A stretch of DNA of 26,226 bases, taken from assembly GCA_964400875.1 (NCBI GenBank), contig CAYNWK010000053.1, forward strand, positions 1 to 26,226. Direction: 5' to 3'. Within the stretch, counting starts at the first letter, position 1, and the number at the start of each line of letters is the position of its first letter. A program made the position numbers and the translations under genes. Source of the DNA: CAYNWK01 sp964400875. GTDB taxonomy: Bacteria; Chloroflexota; Anaerolineae; Anaerolineales; UBA4823. This document shows positions 14,268 to 21,575 of this stretch, piece after piece. The notes under the pieces are model-generated. The model was not told where the DNA came from and did not search any database. It saw nothing but the letters and a program-made list of their open reading frames with translations.

Positions 14268-15170
14268 TTAAGCGAAGAAGCCTGATTGGCTGGCGATCTC
14301 ATCAGCGGGGAGAAAAGTAGCCTGCTCGACGGATAGCCCGCTGCGCTCCAGGAAAGCCTGCACCAGGTGATAGCCGATCGCATAGCCGCCGTAAGTGGGC
14401 ATACCGCCAACGGGCTGAAAGCCGTGACGTTTGGCGAGGGCATCCCCGAAAATGTAGCCGCGAAGAACGTTAAAGCCAGTGAGGTCCAGGCCCTCCCCGA
14501 TCAGCTTCCTGGCGGTGTCGAACTCTCCAGGATCGAACTCGGTGATGAAAAAACCCACTTTCTCCTCGCCAAAGAGCGCCGCGGCGAAGGATTCGGCCAG
14601 GCCCTCCAGGATGATGTAATCGGCGACGGACGTCTTAACCATGTCCCAGGGGAAAGCGCGCAGGCGGACCAGGTGGTGCAGTTCGTGCGCCACCAATCCG
14701 GAAAGCCGGGGCAGGTTATCCTCGTTCGGGTCCCAGAACTGGCCGATCAGCCAAGGCCGGGTCCAGTCGGTAGCGCCGGTGTAGCCGCGTTCGAAGGGGT
14801 TGGAGCGTTCGGGATCCGCCAGGACCAGCCAACCGGTGACCGTATCGAAAGGGATACGCCCTGCGTACGGTCCGAAGCGGGCGGCCGCAGTTTGCAAGGC
14901 TTCCTTTCCCAACGTCCAGGCATCGGCGGCTTCCAGCTTCGCCAGCAAGGCGGACATTTGTTCCGTCTGGTCGGGCTGCAGCCAGGCCCAGGCCTTTGCC
15001 CCGGCAAGCGGGTCCTCCTGGTCTCCGGAGGGCGCGGCCATCATCTCCATCATCGGCTTCCAGGGCTGGACCAGCAGTTCCATATATAGCTGCCGGCGGG
15101 TGTCGGCGCGCGGGGCAGCCAGGATGCGCCGGTAATATTCGTCTGTAGGGATCCATTTTGTATCCATCAT
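14268..15170 (-). CDS. DUF2268-like predicted zinc metalloprotease
   Basis: A 300-residue soluble protein with a gluzincin-like site: HELHH (162-166) and, 23 residues on, the helix LEGLAESFA with Glu189 and Glu193 as likely third ligand. This matches DUF2268 (predicted Zn-dependent protease), a family with little experimental work. No signal peptide is visible, so it is probably cytoplasmic. The ATG at 15170 follows AGGTGG at 7 nt. It is transcribed away from the TipAS regulator gene, and its promoter contains the same ACGTTACGT core, which makes it the probable target of that regulator. The substrate is unknown. Roles in drug or peptide inactivation are possible but speculative. Confidence 0.75.
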   Translation of the reverse strand: MMDTKWIPTDEYYRRILAAPRADTRRQLYMELLVQPWKPMMEMMAAPSGDQEDPLAGAKAWAWLQPDQTEQMSALLAKLEAADAWTLGKEALQTAAARFGPYAGRIPFDTVTGWLVLADPERSNPFERGYTGATDWTRPWLIGQFWDPNEDNLPRLSGLVAHELHHLVRLRAFPWDMVKTSVADYIILEGLAESFAAALFGEEKVGFFITEFDPGEFDTARKLIGEGLDLTGFNVLRGYIFGDALAKRHGFQPVGGMPTYGGYAIGYHLVQAFLERSGLSVEQATFLPADEIASQSGFFA

Positions 15171-15247
15171 TCTTCAACCACCTGCTTTTTGTTCGCCGCG
15201 CGGGTAGCCTCGTAGTTTAGGGCATAACTAACCGCGCTCACCAGGAC

Positions 15248-15278
15248 AGTCTACACTATGACGTTACGTTAAAGTCAA
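15248..15278 (-). promoter_or_regulatory. MerR-type promoter of the metalloprotease gene
   Basis: On the minus strand TTGACT (15278-15273) and TAGACT (15253-15248) are 19 bp apart, the overlong spacing typical of promoters activated by MerR-family proteins. The spacer holds TTAACGTAACGT, whose core is ACGTTACGT on the plus strand (15261-15269). Transcription would start near 15241, giving a leader of about 70 nt. Confidence 0.7.
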
Positions 15279-15340
15279 GGGATGAATCGGAGTAGAAGTG
15301 GGGCCAGCGGGACAAGCCAGCCTAATTCATTATTTGGGTC

Positions 15341-15371
15341 TTGACATTAACGTTACGTGATGGTTTAGAAT
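15341..15371 (+). promoter_or_regulatory. MerR-type promoter of the TipAS regulator gene
   Basis: TTGACA (15341-15346) and TAGAAT (15366-15371) are 19 bp apart. The spacer starts TTAACGTTACGT with the core ACGTTACGT at 15350-15358, matching the divergent promoter. The predicted start falls at about 15378, the A of the ATG, so the mRNA may be leaderless. Confidence 0.75.
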
Positions 15372-15377
15372 GGCAGC

Positions 15378-16133
15378 ATGGTTACGGAAACGCGTTTTAC
15401 CGTCAAAGAAATCGCCGAGATGGCCGGGGTGAGCGCGCGCACCCTGCACTATTACGACGAGATCGGCCTGCTCGAACCCTCGCGCAACCCGGACAACGGC
15501 TACCGCCTGTACACGCGGGCCGAAGCGCTGCGCTTGCAGCAGATCCTGTTTCTGCGCGAGCTGGGTCTCAGCCTGGACGAGATCCACGCCGTGCTCGACA
15601 GGCCGGACTTCGACCTGCTCAGCGCGCTGGAAAGCCACCGGGAGGCCTTGCTGGAACGCCAGGAACGCCTGAACGGGTTGATCGAGACCGTCGAGCGCAC
15701 GATCGTACATTTACAAGGAGGTATTGATATGGATGTTAAGGACATGCTGACCGGCTTCAGCGAAGAGGAGCAGAAGGAATACGAAGAGGAAATCCGCCAG
15801 AAGTACGGAGAGAAGGAAGTGAACGAATCCGTGCGGCGCTGGGGCAGCTATTCGGAGGCCAAGAAACAGCAGATCATGGAAGAAGGTGGGGCCATCTACA
15901 CTGCATTGGCGGAGGCCATGCCTAACGGTCCGGCCAGCACGCAGGCGCAGGAGTTGATCGCCCGCTGGCACCAGCACCTGCGCAATTTCTACGAGCCGAC
16001 CCCCGAGATCCTGCTCGGGCTGGGCGAGATGTATCCCGAGCACCCGGATTTCGCCGCCTTTTTCGAACGCATCCACCCTGATCTCGCCGGGTTTATGCGG
16101 GAGGCGATCCGGTGTTACTGCCAGTCGAGCTGA
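15378..16133 (+). CDS. MerR-family regulator with TipAS ligand-binding domain
   Basis: A 251-residue transcription regulator. Residues 6-75 form the MerR winged helix: FTVKEIAEMAGVSARTLHYYDEIGLL and then NGYRLYTRAEALRLQQI, seen as SARTLHYYDEIGLL and GYRLYTRAEA. A dimerising coiled coil follows to about 112. Residues 118-251 are a TipAS domain (EEEQKEYEEEIRQKYG, RRWGSYSEAKKQQI, a MYPEHPDFAAFFERIHPDLAGFM-like end seen as HPDFAAFFERIHPDLAGFM), which in Streptomyces TipA binds thiopeptide drugs. The total is very close to TipAL. It likely senses a hydrophobic or peptide ligand and activates its own and the divergent protease promoter. An internal start is listed separately. No Shine-Dalgarno precedes ATG 15378, consistent with leaderless translation. 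Confidence 0.92.
   Translation: MVTETRFTVKEIAEMAGVSARTLHYYDEIGLLEPSRNPDNGYRLYTRAEALRLQQILFLRELGLSLDEIHAVLDRPDFDLLSALESHREALLERQERLNGLIETVERTIVHLQGGIDMDVKDMLTGFSEEEQKEYEEEIRQKYGEKEVNESVRRWGSYSEAKKQQIMEEGGAIYTALAEAMPNGPASTQAQELIARWHQHLRNFYEPTPEILLGLGEMYPEHPDFAAFFERIHPDLAGFMREAIRCYCQSS
15715..15731 (+). promoter_or_regulatory. Internal ribosome binding site and start for a TipAS-only isoform
   Basis: AAGGAGGT (15715-15722), close to the ideal anti-16S sequence, lies six bases before an in-frame ATG (15729-15731) that is codon 118 of the regulator. Initiation here would make a 134-residue protein of the ligand-binding domain only. Streptomyces tipA is known to make such a short TipAS protein from the same message, so function is likely. 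Direct evidence here is only the sequence. Confidence 0.75.
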
Positions 16134-16136
16134 AGC

Positions 16137-16236
16137 NNNNNNNNNNNNNNNNNNNNNNNNNNNNNNNNNNNNNNNNNNNNNNNNNNNNNNNNNNNNNNNN
16201 NNNNNNNNNNNNNNNNNNNNNNNNNNNNNNNNNNNN
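16137..16236. other. Assembly gap (100 Ns)
   Basis: Exactly 100 Ns, the usual placeholder for a scaffold join of unknown length. It follows the TipAS stop by 3 bp and cuts the end of the flavodoxin gene. Genes or a terminator may be missing here, and adjacency across it is not proven. Confidence 0.98.
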
Positions 16237-16697
16237 TGCCAATCGCGGTAGTCGCCGGTGGGGGCCTTCATCGCTTTGACGATCAACTTCTCCGGCAGGT
16301 TGAGCTTCTGCAGATCCAGTTCGCCGCCGAAAAAGGCGATGTCGCGCGGACCGATGCGGTCGGCGATGGGCTGCTGCGCTTCGGGGAAGCGCCAGCCTTT
16401 CATAAGCTCCACGGGATCGCCCTCGCCGGTCGGCCCGCTGGAAAACAGCCAGACCGGGCGCTCCGCCAGCGCGCTTTCTTTCTCCACCAGGAAATCGACC
16501 GCTTCCTTGCGCCACTGCCCGGCGTAGACCGCGCTGCCGAGCACGACGGCTCCGTACGGCGCCAGTTCGGAGACTTGATCCGCAGGCGCGACACGAATGG
16601 AATAACCGGCATCTTCCAGCGCCGCGCCGATCCGCTCGGCGATCTCGCGCGTGGCGCCGTACTTGGTCGCGTAAGCAATTAAAACGGGTTGGTCCAT
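16237..16697 (-). CDS. Flavodoxin-domain protein (HemG-like), C terminus lost in gap
   Basis: 153 residues are visible of a flavodoxin-fold protein. The N terminus has the FMN phosphate loop TKYGAT (11-16) after a hydrophobic strand. GSAVYAGQWRKEAVDFL (54-70) and WLFSSGPTGEGDP (83-95) follow, as in the flavodoxin domain of menaquinone-dependent protoporphyrinogen oxidase (HemG) and its many uncharacterised relatives. The visible end 'GDYRDW' is usually followed by only some 20 residues, so little is missing. The ATG at 16697 has GGAG eight bases upstream. It lies 57 bp after the 8-TM membrane gene on the same strand, a probable two-gene operon. Its electron partner is unknown. Confidence 0.85.
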
Positions 16698-16754
16698 TGC
16701 ATTTACTCCATTTTCAACAAGAAGCGCCCGGCACTTCCAATGTCGGTTACCTGG

Positions 16755-17669
16755 TTACGCATACTCAGCCTGCGCGTTCATCCCCCGAGAACCAGCCGTA
16801 TCCGAGAGATTCCGGAAGAAGGCGGCAGTCAGCCAGACTGCGAAGGCGCCCATCACGACCCACGATCCGACCATGCCGATGTACACGCCGATGGGAAAGG
16901 TGATTCCGGCCAAGGTCTGGGAGATGGTCTGGGCGATCACCACGACGCCGATCAGCGTGCACAGGATCATGACCGGGGCGGCGAGCAGGTAGCCCAGCGG
17001 CTTACGCCGCAGCAGGCTGACTCCGGTGAGGACCGCTGCAGGTGTGATCACGGCTGAATCGAAGCCGTGGGTGAACAGGGTCGTGTAAGGGCCGAGCAGA
17101 TCGGGCGCCTCGCCCGCCATCAGCGGCCCAACCAGTTCGCTCAGCCACAGGAACAGGGTTCCCAGGCCGGCGACGAACAGGAAGACCGCCAGCCCGCGGT
17201 GCGGCATGCCAGGGGCAACCTGTTCGGACAGCGATTGGAGATTGAACATGGTGAGCGCAAGGATGAAAGCAAACAGGCTGGCTGAAAAGAGGGCAGCAAA
17301 GACCAGGAACAAGCTGTTGAAAGCTGCGGAGAAGGTCATCGAGGCGCCGTTATACAGGAAATAGCTCAATACGCCGGCCAGCGCGAGCCCGCCGCGCAGG
17401 GATCCGCGACGGTAGAGAAGGAAAGCAGCTGCGAGCAGGGGCAACCCGAGAAATAGTGTGATCGCATCGGTCCCTTTGAAGGCCGCAGCAGAGAAGACCG
17501 TATCGCTGCGGTAGATGCCACGGCCGTAAATTTCTACCTCCTGGCCGTGGAGGGTCGTAAACGTATACGGCGCGCCGCCGTCATTCGAGAAAAGTCCGGT
17601 GAGGGTGGTCGCCAACGCCAGCAAGATAATCAGGGGCACGAGCCAGTTAAGGGCGGTCGCTTTCTTCAT
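16755..17669 (-). CDS. Uncharacterised eight-TM membrane protein
   Basis: A 304-residue integral membrane protein with about eight membrane segments. After TM1 there is an outside loop of about 40 residues ('TFTTLHGQEVEIYGRGIYRSDTVF' region) that also contains a short GRGIYR motif. I recognise the general type from hypothetical proteins in Chloroflexota but no characterised family. The ATG at 17669 follows GAGGA at about 8 nt. It is upstream of, and probably cotranscribed with, the flavodoxin gene, so a link to redox or membrane stress is possible but unproven. Confidence 0.65.
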   Translation of the reverse strand: MKKATALNWLVPLIILLALATTLTGLFSNDGGAPYTFTTLHGQEVEIYGRGIYRSDTVFSAAAFKGTDAITLFLGLPLLAAAFLLYRRGSLRGGLALAGVLSYFLYNGASMTFSAAFNSLFLVFAALFSASLFAFILALTMFNLQSLSEQVAPGMPHRGLAVFLFVAGLGTLFLWLSELVGPLMAGEAPDLLGPYTTLFTHGFDSAVITPAAVLTGVSLLRRKPLGYLLAAPVMILCTLIGVVVIAQTISQTLAGITFPIGVYIGMVGSWVVMGAFAVWLTAAFFRNLSDTAGSRGMNAQAEYA

Positions 17670-17942
17670 AAAAATTCCTCATCAAGAATGGATAAACGTG
17701 CTACGTTCATCAATGGGTTCCTAACTACCAATTAAGACGACAAGTGGAATAAGGGAGTCCAGGCTTGGATGGAACGGGATGTTATGAAGACTTACATCCG
17801 TTCAATATTGGAATTATTGTAAAGTGAACAATCTGTGGAAACCAGTGAAGACTATCAACAATCGCGTTGATAAAAGTAATGAATCGCACTGCTAGTCTTG
17901 CGTGTTTATCCCCCTTGGTAAGCAGCTAATGTGAGCGTGCTC

Positions 17943-18593
17943 CTAGTTTCTATTGATGTACAGAGATATGGGAAAAACAAACAACCAGGACAACCTCGCC
18001 AGGTCAGGATCAATAAAGGCCAGTCCGATTGAAATCGCAAAAATCACGGCTGTCGAAAGCGAGGCGAGGAGTTCGCTCATCCGCCGGTGCGCATCCAGGT
18101 GCGGGTCTACCAGGCGGTTGCCCCAGGCTGCATACCACCAGAGGGCCGCGTAGAACAGGGCGACGAGAACCATGGTCAGCGCGTAGAAGATGGTCGCCGT
18201 GCGGTTGCTGCTGTCGCTGAGCACGGAGCTGGGGAACGGCACGAAAGCGACCATCATCAGCGCCAGCAGGTTGATAAATATCAACCGGTTGTCATAGCGT
18301 TGGATCAGACGGAATTTGCGATGATGGCCGCTCCAGAACAGGCCGATCACCAGGAAGCTGATCACGTAAGCCAGGTATTTATGCCAGAGACCCAGCAACA
18401 TATCGGCCAGCTGGGCATTGTCGAGCGAAGTGATTTCGGACGGCAGGCGAATCTCGAGCGCCAGGAGGGTGATGGCGATGGCAAACACCGCATCGCTGAA
18501 AAACACCAGGCGTTCGATGCCCAGCGACTCTCCAACGGTCTCGGCTTGCTGGACTGCTTCAGTTTCAATCGATTTGGGAGTTTTCGCTTCCAT
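17943..18593 (-). CDS. TMEM175-like potassium channel family protein
   Basis: A 216-residue, six-TM protein of the TMEM175 (DUF1211) family. The signature is in the first helix: RLVFFSDAVFAIAITLLALEI with FSDA at 32-35. Bacterial members of this length form tetrameric potassium channels in which the first helix lines the pore. WHKYLAYVISFLVIGLFW is the conserved third-helix region. The ATG at 18593 lacks a clear Shine-Dalgarno. It lies 68 bp after the last gene of the peptide transporter on the same strand with no terminator seen between, so read-through is possible. Channel selectivity is inferred from the family. Confidence 0.85.
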   Translation of the reverse strand: MEAKTPKSIETEAVQQAETVGESLGIERLVFFSDAVFAIAITLLALEIRLPSEITSLDNAQLADMLLGLWHKYLAYVISFLVIGLFWSGHHRKFRLIQRYDNRLIFINLLALMMVAFVPFPSSVLSDSSNRTATIFYALTMVLVALFYAALWWYAAWGNRLVDPHLDAHRRMSELLASLSTAVIFAISIGLAFIDPDLARLSWLFVFPISLYINRN

Positions 18594-18661
18594 CGGTTCG
18601 GGCTTATTGTACTGCCATTTTCAATCGTTCCGCCAGGTGAGGGTCATATTGAAGCTTGCTG

Positions 18662-19654
18662 TCAACTCAATGGAGCTTCGTGGCAGGCGACCCAATGCGC
18701 CGGCGCCAGCTCACGCCATTCAGGGTCCTGACTGGAACAGAGCTCCATGGCGATAGGGCAGCGCGGGTGGAAACGGCAGCCGCCGGGCAGGTCGACCGGG
18801 TCCGGCGTTTCGCCCTGCAGGATAATGCGCTCGCGGCGCAGCCTGGGGTTGGGCACCGGCACTACAGAGAGCAGCGCTTTGGTGTAGGGGTGCTGCGGAG
18901 CGCGCAGCACGGTCGCGGTGGGGCCAACCTCGACGATGCGCCCCAGGTACATCACCGCGATGCGGTCGGCGAAGTGCACCACCGTGCTCAGGTCGTGGGT
19001 GATGAACAGGATGGAGATGCCGCGGCTCTTGCGCAGCTCGGCCAGCACGTTGAGGATCTCGGCGCGAATGCTCACGTCCAGCATGGAGACAGGCTCGTCG
19101 GCCAGCAGCACGCTGGGCTCAAGCACCAGCGCGCTGGCGATCACCACCCGCTGGCGCTGGCCGCCGGAAAGCTCGTGAGGCAGGCGGTCGATAAAGTTAT
19201 CTGCCGGCTTCAGGCCGGAATCCTCCAGCGCTTTGATCACCCGGGCCTTGCGTTCGGCTTTGTCTTTCACCAGGCCGTGAACCACCAGAGGCTCGGCGAC
19301 GATCTCGCCGATGGTCATGATCGGATTCAGCGATTCATAAGGGTCCTGGAAGATCATCTGAATGTGGCGGCGCATGGCCTTGAGGTCGCGGCCGTCCAGG
19401 CCGGTCACGTCCTGTCCGTTGTACAGGATCTGCCCGGAGGTAGGCCGTTCCAGGCCGAGCAAGGTCAGCGCCAGGGTGGTCTTGCCACAGCCGCTTTCCC
19501 CGACCAGCGCCAGCACCTCGCCGTCCCCGACCTCGAAGCTGACATCGTCCACGGCGTGGACGAAACGCTCGACGCCGCGAAACAGGCTGGTTTTGCCCGC
19601 CGGGAAGAGCTTGCGCAGGTGATCGACTGCGATGACCGGGGGTAGGTTCATCAT
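18662..19654 (-). CDS. Peptide ABC transporter ATP-binding protein, OppF/DppF type
   Basis: A 330-residue ATPase of a peptide importer. It shows Walker A GESGCGKTT (52-60), Q-loop Gln103 (IFQDPYESLNP, which distinguishes the F subunit), signature LSGGQRQR (162-169), Walker B LLADEP (183-188), the D-loop at MLD (191-193) and His220. The C terminus has the Opp-type extension with GGCRFHPRCP and two further cysteines, a motif that may hold an iron-sulfur cluster in this family. The ATG overlaps the stop of the D-type ATPase gene (ATGA). It would pair with that subunit as a heterodimeric motor on the two permeases. Confidence 0.93.
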   Translation of the reverse strand: MMNLPPVIAVDHLRKLFPAGKTSLFRGVERFVHAVDDVSFEVGDGEVLALVGESGCGKTTLALTLLGLERPTSGQILYNGQDVTGLDGRDLKAMRRHIQMIFQDPYESLNPIMTIGEIVAEPLVVHGLVKDKAERKARVIKALEDSGLKPADNFIDRLPHELSGGQRQRVVIASALVLEPSVLLADEPVSMLDVSIRAEILNVLAELRKSRGISILFITHDLSTVVHFADRIAVMYLGRIVEVGPTATVLRAPQHPYTKALLSVVPVPNPRLRRERIILQGETPDPVDLPGGCRFHPRCPIAMELCSSQDPEWRELAPAHWVACHEAPLS

Positions 19655-20661
19655 GGCTCGACCAGGTGGCAGCTGGCGAAATGCTCACGGCCCAGGCGGT
19701 GCAGGAGGGGCTGCTCTATGTGGCAGCGCTCGAAGACCTCCGGACAGCGAGGGGCAAAGCGGCAGCCCGGCGGCAGCGCGTTCAAGCGCGGCGGGTAACC
19801 TGGGATGCTGGTCAGCTGGGAATGGGGTTTGGACAGGTCTGGGAAGGCTTTGAGCAGCTCGATGGTGTAGGGGTGCCGGGGGTGGTTGTAGACGGTATCG
19901 ACGTCGGCGTACTCGGCGGTGACCCCGCCGTACATTACCAGCACCGAATCGCACATCTCCGCCACCACCCCCAGGTCGTGGGTGACGAAGATCACCGCCA
20001 GCCCCAGCCTCTCGCGCAAGTTAGCCAGCAGCTCCAGGATCTGGGCCTGGATCATCACATCCAGGGCCGTGGTCGGCTCGTCGGCGATGACCACCTGGGG
20101 CACGCAAGCCAGCGCCATGGCGATCATTGCCCGCTGGCGCATGCCGCCTGAGTACTGGTGCGGGTATTGGTGCGCCCGGTTGGGAGCGATGCCCACCAGG
20201 TCGAGCAGCTCCCCGACTCGGTCATCCAGGGCGCGCTTGCTCTCGACGCGCATGTGCTGGCGGATGGCTTCGGCGATCTGGGCGCCGATGGTGTGCACCG
20301 GGTTGAGCGCGTTCATCGCACCCTGGAAGATCATGGCGATGTTCTTCCAGCGCACCTCGGCCATCTCCGCCTCGCTGAATGCGAGCAAATCCTTGCCTTC
20401 AAACAAGATCTGGCCATTGACGATGCGCCCGGCAAAGGGCAGCAGGCGCATTAAGGAGAGCATCATGGTAGTCTTGCCGCAGCCGCTCTCCCCCACCAGA
20501 CCCAGGACCTCTCCCTGCCGTAAGGTGAAGCTGACTCGTTCCACGGCGTGCGCCGGCGGCTCTTCGAGGCTGACGAAGTCAACCGAGAGATCTCGTACCT
20601 CCAGCAGAACCGGAGCGGGTACCTCTCCCGCTACTTCCCGGACGACATTCATCCCGGTCAT
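19651..20661 (-). CDS. Peptide ABC transporter ATP-binding protein, OppD/DppD type
   Basis: A 336-residue ATPase partnering the F-type subunit. Walker A is GESGCGKTT (57-65), the Q-loop is IFQGAMNALNP (Gln113, the D-type version), the signature is SGGMRQR (171-177), Walker B is VIADEPTTALD (191-201) and the switch His is 228. The C-terminal cysteine motif GCRFAPRCP...C...C is present. ATG 20661 overlaps the permease stop (ATGA). ATG 20652 is also in frame. The same frame stays open for some 1.6 kb upstream across the permease genes, but that part is a shadow of them. Confidence 0.93.
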   Translation of the reverse strand: MTGMNVVREVAGEVPAPVLLEVRDLSVDFVSLEEPPAHAVERVSFTLRQGEVLGLVGESGCGKTTMMLSLMRLLPFAGRIVNGQILFEGKDLLAFSEAEMAEVRWKNIAMIFQGAMNALNPVHTIGAQIAEAIRQHMRVESKRALDDRVGELLDLVGIAPNRAHQYPHQYSGGMRQRAMIAMALACVPQVVIADEPTTALDVMIQAQILELLANLRERLGLAVIFVTHDLGVVAEMCDSVLVMYGGVTAEYADVDTVYNHPRHPYTIELLKAFPDLSKPHSQLTSIPGYPPRLNALPPGCRFAPRCPEVFERCHIEQPLLHRLGREHFASCHLVEP

Positions 20662-21572
20662 TCGCCGGCCTTTAAGGCGATCATCTGCTTGCTGGCGGAA
20701 AGATGGTGCCATTCGAGGCGTGGGTTGAGCACCTGCTCCAGGCCGTGCCCGAGCAAGGTGCAGCCGAGCACGACCCAGACGATACCAAAGCCGGGAGTCA
20801 CCAGCGCCCACCAGACTCCAGCGCTCATCGCCCCGCGGGTGAAGGCGTAGTTGAGCATCTGCCCCCAGCTCACCGTGGTCGGGTCCGAGAGGCCTAGAAA
20901 GCTCAGGGTGCTCTCGTTGAGGATCGCCAGCGAGATGACCAGCACGGTGTTGACCACGATCAGGGGCAGCACCAGGGGAAAGATGTGCTGGCGGATGATG
21001 TGCAAGTTGCCCGCGCCGATGGCGCGAGAGCGCAAAACGAACTTGCGCTGTTTGACCGCCAGAGTTTGCGAGCGCACCAGGCGCGCCGTGCCCGTCCAAC
21101 CCAACAGGCCGATCACGAGGATAATGTTGGTCAGGCTGGGCTTGGTGATGGCGACCAGCACCACCGCCAGCGGCAAGTCGGGGATCACCAGCATAAAGTC
21201 GGTGAAACGCATCAGAACGTTCTCGACGCGGCCCCCGTAAAAACCGGAGACGATGCCGATCACCCCGCCGATGAACACGGAGATGAACGAAGCAAAAAAG
21301 CCGACTGTCAGGGAAACCCGTGATCCATAGATAAAGTTGGAGAACACATCTTTGCCGGCGTCGTCGGTGCCCAGCAAGTGGGCTGGTGAGGGTTTGGCGT
21401 AGATGTCGTCGATGGTGATGGGCACGGGATTCTTGGGGTCGTAAGGCGCGATCCAGTGCGCGAAGAATGCGGCGAAGAGGGCGCTGACCAGCATAAACAA
21501 CCCTACCACGCCCATGCGGTTTTTCGAGAAGTTGCGCCAGAATGCGCCCAGGTTGGTAAGACCTTGCTGCAT
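20658..21572 (-). CDS. Peptide ABC transporter permease, OppC/DppC type
   Basis: A 304-residue inner-membrane permease. It has a short cytoplasmic start, TM1 (GVVGLFMLVSALFAAFFAHW), an outside loop with HLLGTDDAGKDVFSNFIYGSR typical of the C subunit (seen as LLGTDDAGKDVFS), then about five more membrane helices. The EAA loop that docks the ATPase is at 'RAIGAGNLHIIRQHIFP'. The start ATG lies 3 bp after the B-type permease stop. The Shine-Dalgarno is weak, fitting translational coupling. Confidence 0.92.
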   Translation of the reverse strand: MQQGLTNLGAFWRNFSKNRMGVVGLFMLVSALFAAFFAHWIAPYDPKNPVPITIDDIYAKPSPAHLLGTDDAGKDVFSNFIYGSRVSLTVGFFASFISVFIGGVIGIVSGFYGGRVENVLMRFTDFMLVIPDLPLAVVLVAITKPSLTNIILVIGLLGWTGTARLVRSQTLAVKQRKFVLRSRAIGAGNLHIIRQHIFPLVLPLIVVNTVLVISLAILNESTLSFLGLSDPTTVSWGQMLNYAFTRGAMSAGVWWALVTPGFGIVWVVLGCTLLGHGLEQVLNPRLEWHHLSASKQMIALKAGE

Positions 21573-21575
21573 AGT

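Noticed and set aside
15341..15369. Reading the regulator promoter with a 17-bp spacer (TTGACA to TTTAGA)
   Set aside because: The 19-bp reading gives a better -10 (TAGAAT) and is matched by the divergent promoter, so the MerR-type geometry is preferred.
17853..17872. Inverted repeat TATCAAC/GTTGATA between the 8-TM and TMEM175-like genes
   Set aside because: Only 7 bp with no U-run and no linked promoter visible. Too weak to call an operator or terminator.
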